From Flavobacteriales bacterium (GTDB lineage Bacteria; Bacteroidota; Bacteroidia; Flavobacteriales_D; Crocinitomicaceae): a stretch of DNA of 15,847 nucleotides. A model generated the notes under the pieces. The model saw only the letters and a program-made list of their open reading frames with translations, was not told the DNA's origin and did not search any database. This document shows positions 6,314 to 14,122 of this stretch, piece by piece (within the stretch, counting starts at the first letter, position 1; the number at the start of each line of letters is the position of its first letter). The stretch spans positions 1-15,847 of the forward strand of contig JABJEE010000137.1 of NCBI GenBank assembly GCA_018665005.1, given 5' to 3'. The translations under genes and the position numbers were made by a program.

Positions 6314-7017
6314 GGAGAGTTCTAGTGAGTGGTGCATCAGGGGGCTTAGGTATTGAAATTTCAAGAAGTCTACTAAATGATGGTTTTTTTGTAATTATGT
6401 TATGTAATAAAAACAAATCTAAATTAGATTCCCTGACAAGAAAGTTTTCTAATCAGACAAAAGTTGTTGAAGTAGATTTTTTAAATGACGTCGATTATGA
6501 CACACTCAAAGAAGAGATTGGTGCAGTAGACAGTGTGATCAACTGTGTTGGCATTTCAAGCTCACAAATTAGCTGGAAGATCAATAAAGAACAATGGGAT
6601 AAAGTTTTTGATTTGAATTTGAATACACCATTCAGGTTGGCTCAATTATTTATACCTGAAATGCGAAAAAACAAGTTTGGTAGAATTGTGTTTTTTTCAT
6701 CAATAGTAGCTCAGAAAGGGGTCGTAGGTACTTCAGCATATTCAGCTAGTAAAAGCGCCTTACTTGGTTTGACTAGAACAATGGCCTCTGAGTTGGCCAC
6801 CTCAGGAGTAACCGTCAATTGTATCTCGCCAGGATATATGGATAAAGGCATGATTTCTGAAGTTTCAGATCAATTTCTTACTGATATTCTTGAATCCATC
6901 CCAGCAAAAACTTTAGGGAATTCTGAAAATATTACGCATTCGGTATCTTTTCTTTTAAACGAAAAAGCAGATTATATTACAGGACAAGTAATCAATGTAA
7001 ATGGAGGGATGAGCTAG
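6310..7017 (+). CDS. FabG-like short-chain dehydrogenase/reductase
   Basis: A 235-residue classical SDR. The nucleotide-binding motif SGASGGLG is at residues 7-14, NCVG (78-81) replaces the usual NNAG, and the catalytic set Asn104 (DLNLN), Ser131, Tyr144 and Lys148 (YSASK) is complete. The C terminus ITGQVINVNGGMS is typical of FabG-type 3-oxoacyl reductases, which reduce keto groups with NADPH. Family members also serve as sugar ketoreductases, so the substrate is open: a keto-sugar or an acyl chain to be transferred by the neighbouring acyltransferase. The start overlaps the previous stop by four bases (ATGA), making it the last gene of the operon. It ends two bases before the stop of the convergent GH92 gene. 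This is probably not the housekeeping fabG, which normally sits with acpP and other fatty-acid genes. Confidence 0.88.
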   Translation: MRRVLVSGASGGLGIEISRSLLNDGFFVIMLCNKNKSKLDSLTRKFSNQTKVVEVDFLNDVDYDTLKEEIGAVDSVINCVGISSSQISWKINKEQWDKVFDLNLNTPFRLAQLFIPEMRKNKFGRIVFFSSIVAQKGVVGTSAYSASKSALLGLTRTMASELATSGVTVNCISPGYMDKGMISEVSDQFLTDILESIPAKTLGNSENITHSVSFLLNEKADYITGQVINVNGGMS

Positions 7018-7019
7018 TG

Positions 7020-10000
7020 CTATTCAAAGATTAACTCATCAAGGAAAATCCAAGAATCGTTTCCGTTTCCTAGATGCCATTCTGGGCATTTCCCAGGATT
7101 GTATACAGTGTACTTGATGTATTTTACTTTGGTGGGTTTCTTTAATTCCTGAATACAAACTTTTATTTTCGGTTCGTAATCTTTCGATGTAGCCTCAGAA
7201 TAATTTAAATCAGGAAGTTTTGTGTAATTGATGCCATCGAGTGAATAGCTCATTCCAATCCTTTCTGGGTAAAAGATCCATGATTTAATGTCTCTAATGC
7301 AAGATATACCAATGGAGGATAATTCTCTAGCTTCATCGAAACTCACAATAGCGTGAAGGTCTTTTCCGAAATACCCTTGCCAATCTCCTGTTCTGAAGTC
7401 TGCACCTCCTCGAACGCCGTCAATCAACGTATTCGGTCCTGATGCTGCATATTGATTTGCGTATTGGGTTTCAAGTTTCAGGCTTACACTCGGATCTCTC
7501 TTGCTGAAGAGGCTCTTCACAACAGGGCTCCAGTATGGTGCGATTTTTACATTGTGAGGTATATCTGAAATGTTCGGAAACCGAGATGATTTTACTGAAA
7601 CTGTGCTTGTTTCATATATCGTGAAGGGCTTAGTATAATCTTGCCACAATCCATTATTGATAGAGAAATAAAGCCTCTGTTTTAGATTATTTATCTTGTT
7701 GCTTCCAATTTTAATCACAATCGAATCTTCAAAAATCCGCTGTTCAGTTGCAATAAAAGGGGTTGGTACAAAGTCCGTTTTTAAAAGGCCATCTGTACTT
7801 TCATGGTTTGATTGCTGTTTCGAAATTGGTTCCTCTGACATTTCGAATAATAGCAATCCTCCTTTTTTGATTTGATTGTGGTCGATTTCCGTGTCATTTA
7901 CTTTTGAAGTATTGAATGAAACCTCGTTGACATATTTAGCTGATACCGAATTATTGGGAGCTTCGATGGAAAGTTTTTTCCTTTTGGGTAATTTAATTTC
8001 TGCTTTTTTAAAGAGTGGTCGTCCTATTTGGTAGTTTGTATTTCCGGGAGCAATAGGGTAGAGGCCTAATGTGCTCATCACATACCATGCACTCATTTGT
8101 CCACAATCCTCGTTGCCCGATAAGCCGTCTGGTTGAATGGTGTACAGCTCATTTAGGATTTGATCCACGTATAACTGAGTTTTTTCTGATGCATTCGTAT
8201 AGTTGTATAAATAAGCCATGTGATGAGATGGTTCGTTCCCATGCGCGTATTGACCAATTAGCCCTGTAATGTCTACTTGGTGTCTACCTATCAAGTCAGA
8301 TTCTGCTGCAAACAGTCGATCCAACCAAGTTTCTAAAGAATCCTTGCCGCCCATAAGACCAGCAAGCACCGGAACGTTATGAGGTGCATATAAGGAGTAT
8401 TGCCAGCTATTGGCCTCTGTATAATTGAAATTGACCTCTATTGGATTGAATGGACCGAACCACTGTGCTCCGCGTCTTGCTCTCATGAATTTTGTAGATG
8501 GATCGTAAAGGTTCACGAAGTTTAAGCTACGTTTGTCAAATTCTTCGAATATATCGATTCGTTCCATTTTCTTAGCCATTTGAGCAATACAAAAGTCATC
8601 ATAGGCATACTCTAATGTCTTAGATACAGATTCTGCTTCTTGATCCGAGCTAATAAATCCTTGCAGTGCATATTCTTTTTTGGCCCACTCATCTAATTTA
8701 CTCGTGTAAACCATAGCGTTTAGTGCTTTCGTTGTGTCAAAATCATTGTATCCCTTAAGAAAGGCATCGGCGATTACAGATACGGAATGATAACCAATCA
8801 TACATTCTGTTTCACAAGCGGCCAACTCCCATACTGGGAGATCTTTTTCTTCATCATACATGCGGAGCATGGTTCGGATAAATTCTTCTGTTCGTTCCGG
8901 TTGTATCAGCGTGAAGAGTGGATGAAGGGTCCTGTAGGTGTCCCAAAGTGAGAATACGGTATAGTGATGTTCTCCTTCATCAAGCTCGTGTATCTTTTGG
9001 TCATGACCACGGTATCGACCATCAACATCGCTGGCTAGGTTAGGAGCGATAAAACAATGGTAGAGTGCGGTGTAGAATATTGAAGCTTTCTTTTTGTCTT
9101 CATTGCTGATTTTTATTTTAGAGAGCTCCTTATTCCATAGGGAATTGGTGTTGGCTTTCGTTTTTGAAAAATTAAAGTTATCGAGTTCTGTTGTTCTGTT
9201 TTTTAAGGCACCTGCTTCATCTACTTGTGAAATGCCAATGGCTATAGAAAGTGTTTTGGTTTCTTTTGGAAATTGGATCAATAGCTTGTGTCCATGTTTG
9301 TTTTTAACTCGAATAATTTTCGACGGTTCGATAGAGAATTCAAGGTCGAAATAGAAGTGTTGTTCATCTGCCCAGCTCTTTGAAGTTCTCTGCCCAGAGA
9401 TATGTTTTTTTCCATCAAGAATGTATTCAGCAAAAAGGAGGTCGTCTCTGTGGTCAAAATCAATAAGGATGAATTTCTTGTCTTTTTCTCTTGTAAACGT
9501 GTATTGATGAATTCCTGCCCGTTCACTTGTTGTCATTTGAGCTTTTATGCCATCATCCTCGAGAAACACCTCATAATAACCCGGTGACGCTTTTTCAGTA
9601 CTGTGAGAAAACCTTGAGCCGAAACCTTTTTCATTTTCATATCCAGGAACGACTTTTGCTTTTTTGCCACTTTGCGGAACAATTAAAAGATCACAGTAGT
9701 CAGGCACGCCTGTCCCGCTCAAATGGGTATGGCTAAACCCATAAATAACAGAATCAGAATAATGATAGCCCGAACAACCATCCCAACCCTCATGTCGCGT
9801 ATCTGGACTTAATTGGATCATGCCAAATGGAGCAGTGGCTCCTGGGAAAGTATGGCCATGACCACCGGTTCCAACGAAAGGATTTACCAAGCTTACAGGA
9901 GATTGAATCAGAATTTCATTTTTGGGCTTCATGATTTGTTGAGCCTTATCACTTGCCTTTTGAAGACTTTTAACGCCTTGAGCGTTCCCTTGGATAGCCA

Positions 10001-10037
10001 AGCATAGAATAATGAAAAGGCTTAAAAGTATTTTCAT
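7020..10037 (-). CDS. Secreted GH92 alpha-mannosidase with chitobiase-type and F5/8-type domains
   Basis: A 1005-residue glycoside hydrolase family 92 exo-alpha-mannosidase, a calcium-dependent inverting enzyme. There is a signal peptide (1-20), the N-terminal beta-domain with VNPFVGTGGHGHTFPGATAP (51-70) and FSHTHLSGTG (101-110), and the helical catalytic domain (about 300-680). That domain holds LWDTYRTLHPL, TEANSWQY (550-557), HGNEPSHHMAYLYN (599-612) and GNEDCGQMSAWY (641-652), the motifs that carry acid, base and calcium ligands in characterised members. Residues about 755-835 look like a chitobiase/hexosaminidase C-terminal-type beta domain (INNGLWQDYTKPFTI), and 860-1005 like a coagulation factor 5/8 type galactose-binding domain. 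The linkage specificity cannot be read from sequence. The ATG overlaps the GT2 stop by four bases, so translation is coupled. No SusC/SusD genes are nearby. Confidence 0.93.
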   Translation of the reverse strand: MKILLSLFIILCLAIQGNAQGVKSLQKASDKAQQIMKPKNEILIQSPVSLVNPFVGTGGHGHTFPGATAPFGMIQLSPDTRHEGWDGCSGYHYSDSVIYGFSHTHLSGTGVPDYCDLLIVPQSGKKAKVVPGYENEKGFGSRFSHSTEKASPGYYEVFLEDDGIKAQMTTSERAGIHQYTFTREKDKKFILIDFDHRDDLLFAEYILDGKKHISGQRTSKSWADEQHFYFDLEFSIEPSKIIRVKNKHGHKLLIQFPKETKTLSIAIGISQVDEAGALKNRTTELDNFNFSKTKANTNSLWNKELSKIKISNEDKKKASIFYTALYHCFIAPNLASDVDGRYRGHDQKIHELDEGEHHYTVFSLWDTYRTLHPLFTLIQPERTEEFIRTMLRMYDEEKDLPVWELAACETECMIGYHSVSVIADAFLKGYNDFDTTKALNAMVYTSKLDEWAKKEYALQGFISSDQEAESVSKTLEYAYDDFCIAQMAKKMERIDIFEEFDKRSLNFVNLYDPSTKFMRARRGAQWFGPFNPIEVNFNYTEANSWQYSLYAPHNVPVLAGLMGGKDSLETWLDRLFAAESDLIGRHQVDITGLIGQYAHGNEPSHHMAYLYNYTNASEKTQLYVDQILNELYTIQPDGLSGNEDCGQMSAWYVMSTLGLYPIAPGNTNYQIGRPLFKKAEIKLPKRKKLSIEAPNNSVSAKYVNEVSFNTSKVNDTEIDHNQIKKGGLLLFEMSEEPISKQQSNHESTDGLLKTDFVPTPFIATEQRIFEDSIVIKIGSNKINNLKQRLYFSINNGLWQDYTKPFTIYETSTVSVKSSRFPNISDIPHNVKIAPYWSPVVKSLFSKRDPSVSLKLETQYANQYAASGPNTLIDGVRGGADFRTGDWQGYFGKDLHAIVSFDEARELSSIGISCIRDIKSWIFYPERIGMSYSLDGINYTKLPDLNYSEATSKDYEPKIKVCIQELKKPTKVKYIKYTVYNPGKCPEWHLGNGNDSWIFLDELIFE

Positions 10038-11050
10038 GATTTGATCAATCGTTTATTGAGTTTAGAAAAGGTTTTTCTTCTTTCTATAAAAAAAGAAGTT
10101 AAAATATTACCGTGATATTTAAGTATAGGGGTACGGTCTTTCTTTAGTTGAGCTCTTTTCTTAAGTAGGGTTCCAAGGTTCTTGTATAAAGCCATGTGAG
10201 CAAGAAATACTTTCCAAAAAAATAGGAATTTGCCTTCAAACAAGAATTTATAGGCGGCAATGGCATCGATAAGCATTCTTTTAAAAAGCATGGGTAACAA
10301 GATCCCCTTATGATTTTTAGCAATCATGAATAAGCTATTCCTAAAGTTGAGATAAATCTTTTGCGGAGAATTGTATGGGAGCGTTCCTCCTCCAAGATGG
10401 TACACAACGCTTTTTGGAACCACTTTGAATTGATGACCTTGATGCCCCAATCTTATGCACAAGTCTATTTCTTCCATATGAGCAAAGAAATCAGCATCGA
10501 AACCATCAACATGGTGGAAAAGATCTGACCTTATCAGCATGGCAGCACCAGAGGTCCAAGTGATGTATTGAGAACCGTCGTATTGTCCATCATCTTTCTC
10601 TAACTCTCCGAATATTCTACCTCTACAAAAAGGGAAGTAATTTTTATCGACATATCCACCTGAAGCTCCTGCATGTTCAAAGAACTCTTTTCGCTGAAGA
10701 CTCTTTATTTTGGGTTGACAGGCGGCTACCTGTTCATCATCCATGGCTGCAACTAACGGAGCAATCCAGTTTTCTGAAACTTCAACATCGCTATTTAATA
10801 ATAGGTAATAGTCATATGTTCCTTTAATTCTATTTAACGCCTCATTATATCCTCCTGCAAAACCTAAGTTTGAGCTTATTTCTATGAGTTGGATTTCTTT
10901 GAATTGTTTTATGTATGCCACTGAATCATCAGTACTTGCATTATCGGCTATTATAAGGTCATACCCTTTTGAATGGGATATAATATTTTCAATATAATTT
11001 TCGAGATGAATTCTCCCATTATAATTTAAGATAACGATTGCTAAGTTCAC
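10034..11050 (-). CDS. GT2 family glycosyltransferase
   Basis: A 338-residue GT-A fold glycosyltransferase of family 2. The N terminus LAIVILNYNGRIHLENYI is the hallmark, followed by IIADNASTDDS (33-43), NLGFAGGYNEALN (61-73), the metal-binding NSDVE (86-90) and HMEEIDLCIR (191-200) with acidic residues of the active site. The region 230-275 is hydrophobic with basic residues (residues around FLFEGKFLFFWKVFLAHMALY), suggesting peripheral attachment to the inner membrane. It most resembles rhamnosyl- or galactosyl-type GT2 enzymes, but the donor sugar cannot be assigned. The start is GTG: no ATG lies between the upstream in-frame stop and the conserved LAIVILNYN. It starts five bases after the GWxTD gene and overlaps the GH92 gene by four bases. 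Confidence 0.92.
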   Translation of the reverse strand: MNLAIVILNYNGRIHLENYIENIISHSKGYDLIIADNASTDDSVAYIKQFKEIQLIEISSNLGFAGGYNEALNRIKGTYDYYLLLNSDVEVSENWIAPLVAAMDDEQVAACQPKIKSLQRKEFFEHAGASGGYVDKNYFPFCRGRIFGELEKDDGQYDGSQYITWTSGAAMLIRSDLFHHVDGFDADFFAHMEEIDLCIRLGHQGHQFKVVPKSVVYHLGGGTLPYNSPQKIYLNFRNSLFMIAKNHKGILLPMLFKRMLIDAIAAYKFLFEGKFLFFWKVFLAHMALYKNLGTLLKKRAQLKKDRTPILKYHGNILTSFFIERRKTFSKLNKRLIKS

Positions 11051-11055
11051 AGATA

Positions 11056-12513
11056 TTAATATTGTCGAAAATATTCATTTGAGTTACCTCCCCAATGGTC
11101 CACATTGTTTTGATTGGGATTGTCAATGTTTCCGTTTACGGTATTTCTTTTTGAAAGTATTTGGGGCCATGAATTATTTTTAAGCTCCCCAATCATGTCT
11201 GAATGTAAAAGTCGATATGCACGATTTACCAAATCCGGGTTGTAGAAAACAAAACGCTTGTTGCTAAAAACGCCAATCTTGTTAAACGTCCATATTTCGT
11301 ATGGGTATTCACTTGGAGATGCTTCACGGGCAACAATATTGCTCGGTGCACCATATTGTAAATATACGCGTCCGCGATCGGTTTCGAATCCTTCTTGAAA
11401 ATTGTTTCCGTACACCTTTTCAACGAAATCAACTTGTTTTTTATATTTCACCCATGCCTCATAACTATTACTTGGTGAAGTTTTTACCCAAAAAGCTTGA
11501 ATGTGTTTCCTGCATTTATCTTTGTTTTTTGTTTTTATTGTGGACACTATGTTTTTTACTTCCGCCGGTTTCGAAATAGGGATTAGACTCTCTAAATAGT
11601 ATATGATACTGTCTTCAGCTATGGATTCCTGAAAGGCAGGATTCAAAATAATATTTTCTGAATTTAAAATTTCTGTCATATCGTTATCTCTTTCAAACGC
11701 ATACGAAGTACTTGCCAAAATTTCGAAATCTTTATTTACTACACAAATTTCTAATAAATAACTTCCAGAGGTAAGTAGCTCAATATTAATTGCTTTAAAC
11801 TTGGGAATAAACGGAGATGTAATAAAGCGACTGATTGTCGTGTATTCCTCCATCTCAACATAGTTTTTTGAATTCATTATTCTATACATTAATCCAAGTA
11901 TAGAATCATTATTCACACCGGTATTATACAATTCACAGTATACAGGTATCGTATTGGTTCTTGAAGAAAAGAAATTGGAAAACATCGGAATGATATGAAG
12001 TCCCGACCTTTGAAAAACACTTTCTTCATCTGACTTTATTACGTATTCAGCTGGAAGAATATTAGAAATGGTGATTTCACCTTTCGGATCGTTTATGGTA
12101 AATGTTTGAGATCCACTTACGTCTTCTGCATTTTCTGCATTTAAATCTTTAATCCGAACTTTCAGTTCGTATTTACCTGGTTCTAAGCTGTATCTTTTAA
12201 TTTCATAGAAATCTTCAATCAAACTATCCTTAATCTGGTAGAGAGGTGAATTGAGGATGTAGGCGTCGGATTTTATAATTGAGTTTTTTGATAAGATATC
12301 AAAATAGATGGCAATGGATGCTTGAAAAGCCGAATCACCTATCGTTTTTAGAGAGGCTGACTGTATGGCAAACTGAAGCTCGATTTCTGCATAGCTTCCC
12401 GTCTCAGGGTGATAAAAATCTTTAACATCAATATAGGCTTTGAGTTTTTCTTTTTGACCGAATGAGAGTAGGGATGTCGAAATAAAAATAACAATAAAAA
12501 TAAGCTTAGTCAT
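11056..12513 (-). CDS. GWxTD domain-containing secreted protein
   Basis: A 485-residue protein with a Sec signal peptide (MTKLIFIVIFISTSLLSFGQ, cleavage near residue 20). Residues about 25-280 are predicted beta-rich, with repeated extracellular-type strands. The C-terminal part (about 335-435) fits the GWxTD domain found mainly in Bacteroidota and relatives: AFWVKTSPSNSYEAW, then GFETDRGRVYLQYGAP (375-390), then YEIWTFNKIGVFSNKRFVFYN. The eponymous motif reads GFETD (375-379), with Phe for Trp. The C-terminal 50 residues are Asn-rich and probably flexible. The family has no known biochemical function. No lipobox is present, so the protein is likely periplasmic or exported. It is the first of three tightly packed genes with the GT2 and GH92 genes, and lies 34 bases downstream of the helicase gene. 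Confidence 0.85.
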   Translation of the reverse strand: MTKLIFIVIFISTSLLSFGQKEKLKAYIDVKDFYHPETGSYAEIELQFAIQSASLKTIGDSAFQASIAIYFDILSKNSIIKSDAYILNSPLYQIKDSLIEDFYEIKRYSLEPGKYELKVRIKDLNAENAEDVSGSQTFTINDPKGEITISNILPAEYVIKSDEESVFQRSGLHIIPMFSNFFSSRTNTIPVYCELYNTGVNNDSILGLMYRIMNSKNYVEMEEYTTISRFITSPFIPKFKAINIELLTSGSYLLEICVVNKDFEILASTSYAFERDNDMTEILNSENIILNPAFQESIAEDSIIYYLESLIPISKPAEVKNIVSTIKTKNKDKCRKHIQAFWVKTSPSNSYEAWVKYKKQVDFVEKVYGNNFQEGFETDRGRVYLQYGAPSNIVAREASPSEYPYEIWTFNKIGVFSNKRFVFYNPDLVNRAYRLLHSDMIGELKNNSWPQILSKRNTVNGNIDNPNQNNVDHWGGNSNEYFRQY

Positions 12514-12547
12514 AACCTTAAAATTAAGCTATTTTTCGCAAAATACA

Positions 12548-14059
12548 TTAGGATGCATTTATATGTGTTCTGATTTTCTGAGACAATTGTCGGTTATAGG
12601 TTTCTAGTAAGTACTTAAAATAATTATCAGTACTTTTTGAAATACATTTTGTGTAATGCTTTAAGCGATGTTCAATATGATCTTGCAGAAAATTAAGTAT
12701 TTCGAATCCATGATCCATGTCTTTTGCAGCAGCTAAAATGACACTAAAATGATTTTCCAAGGATTCTTCAACTGCTTTTTTGCCTTTTTGCCCATTGTCA
12801 ATATGAAGATGATACCTTTCTTTTATATTAAAGGACTCCAATTTCTCAGTATCCATGAATTTGTCATATCCTTTAGGGAATTCATAATCTACCTCGAACT
12901 CCATGTCTTCAATCTCTGTAATTCTTGATTCTAAAAATCGATCAGGAAATTTAAAAGCATCCTGCCAATTGATATAATCTTGCCAAAGACCAAAGCGCCT
13001 CACATTGTTTCCTAGATCAATTACTTGGAACTGATTTTTGTCAGGAAGTCTTCTAGATCCTCTACCAATCATCTGATGATATAAAGTGAGGGATCGAGTT
13101 GCTCGATTTATAATTATTGTTTTCACTGTTGGTTCATCAAACCCAGTGGTAAGGATTCCTACTGATGTTAAAATCGCATTAGGCGTAGTTTTGAACCAAG
13201 CTAAAATTTCTTTTCGGTCTTTATCACTAAAGGTAGAGTCCAGATGGCGAATGTTGTATTTAAGCTTTTTAAATGACTCGTATACCCTAATCGAGGTTTC
13301 GATTCCAGCATTAAATATAAGTGTCTTTTGTCCTAAGGAAACTTCTTCATATGCAAAGATGAGTTTCTCTTGCATAAAATAATTACTGTATAGCGTATCT
13401 GAGCTGGTAATGGTGAAGTCTCCGTTGGTCCCAATTTTTAAACCGTGTAGATTGACGTCATAACTAAACGTATCCGCATTTGAAAGGTATCCTTTTTCAA
13501 TAAGCCCTGAAATAGATTCTCCCACCAAAAGTTTGTTGTAATTGTCCTTAAGAGGGAGTGCTTTGTTGCTGCTTAATGGTGTTGCGGTAACCCCAAGAAT
13601 ATTACAATTTAGATAATATTGAAATATCTTTCTAAAACTATTGTAATGTGCTTCATCCACGATAACAAGTCCAACATCTTTAATGAAATTGCCGTCATCA
13701 TTAAGTCGATTGTGTAAGGTTTCGACCATGGCAATGAAGCATTGGTATTCATCCTGATTAGGAAGTTCTTTAACTTCAGAATTAATGATTTTATTGGTAA
13801 CGCTTATGGCTGAAAGCTGCTTTGAAGTTTGAACAGAAAGCTCAATTCTATGGGTTAAGATTAAGATTTTCTTTTTGGTTCTTGCAATGTATTGTTTTGC
13901 AATTTCAGAAAAAATAACGGTTTTACCTCCTCCAGTAGGAAGCTGATATAATAGATTGAAATCAACACCATTATCGTCGAGTTCATTTAGGATGGTGGTA
14001 ACGGTTTGTTCTTGAAAAGGGTAAAGCTTTTTGGCTTTATATAAATCAATATCAATCAT
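12548..14059 (-). CDS. RadD-like SF2 DEAH-box helicase
   Basis: A 503-residue superfamily 2 ATP-dependent helicase. Motifs in order: FQEQ (15-18), Walker A PTGGGKT (41-47), LILTHRIEL (66-74), DEAH (135-138), VTATP (157-161), TLIFNAGIE (256-264), TTGFDEP (304-310) and motif VI QMIGRGSRR (329-337). Order and spacing match the RadD/YejH and SSL2-like group, which act in DNA repair and processing of branched or single-stranded DNA. It is shorter than E. coli RadD (586 residues), and the C-terminal 150 residues are helical, with few cysteines and no zinc-finger pattern. The gene lies 63 bases after trmH and has a candidate promoter of its own. Nothing in the neighbourhood ties it to restriction or phage defence, so a general repair role is likelier. 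The gene name is not certain. Confidence 0.85.
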   Translation of the reverse strand: MIDIDLYKAKKLYPFQEQTVTTILNELDDNGVDFNLLYQLPTGGGKTVIFSEIAKQYIARTKKKILILTHRIELSVQTSKQLSAISVTNKIINSEVKELPNQDEYQCFIAMVETLHNRLNDDGNFIKDVGLVIVDEAHYNSFRKIFQYYLNCNILGVTATPLSSNKALPLKDNYNKLLVGESISGLIEKGYLSNADTFSYDVNLHGLKIGTNGDFTITSSDTLYSNYFMQEKLIFAYEEVSLGQKTLIFNAGIETSIRVYESFKKLKYNIRHLDSTFSDKDRKEILAWFKTTPNAILTSVGILTTGFDEPTVKTIIINRATRSLTLYHQMIGRGSRRLPDKNQFQVIDLGNNVRRFGLWQDYINWQDAFKFPDRFLESRITEIEDMEFEVDYEFPKGYDKFMDTEKLESFNIKERYHLHIDNGQKGKKAVEESLENHFSVILAAAKDMDHGFEILNFLQDHIEHRLKHYTKCISKSTDNYFKYLLETYNRQLSQKIRTHINAS

Positions 14060-14083
14060 TCAACTATTCTATTTGGCAAGTTG

Positions 14084-14091
14084 CAAAAATA
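14084..14091 (-). promoter_or_regulatory. TAnnTTTG -7 box upstream of the helicase gene
   Basis: On the minus strand the sequence reads TATTTTTG, an exact fit to TAnnTTTG, about 25 bases before the helicase ATG (14059). A -33 TTTG is not evident 19-23 bases further upstream. If active it gives the helicase, and possibly GWxTD-GT2-GH92 behind it, a transcript separate from trmH. Confidence 0.38.
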
Positions 14092-14093
14092 CA

Positions 14094-14110
14094 GTCTTTC
14101 TTTTAAAGAC
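14094..14110 (-). terminator. Weak hairpin after the SpoU methyltransferase gene
   Basis: A perfect 6-bp inverted repeat (GTCTTT / AAAGAC, five-base loop) lies 12 bases after the methyltransferase stop on the minus strand and is followed by TGTATTTTT. The stem is short and A/T-rich and the T run is interrupted, so any termination would be partial. Confidence 0.22.
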
Positions 14111-14122
14111 GTACTATGATTT

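Noticed and set aside
7020..10037. Polysaccharide-utilisation locus built around GH92
   Set aside because: No SusC/SusD pair, hybrid two-component system, anti-sigma pair or sugar transporter is found anywhere in the window.
13086..13382. Open frame of 98 codons on the plus strand
   Set aside because: It is antisense to helicase motifs V and VI, which are intact on the minus strand, and its product shows no recognisable features.
12548..14059. Defence island or restriction system led by the SF2 helicase
   Set aside because: No nuclease, methyltransferase of the DNA type, integrase or toxin is adjacent; the neighbours are an RNA methyltransferase and envelope genes, as in an ordinary core region.
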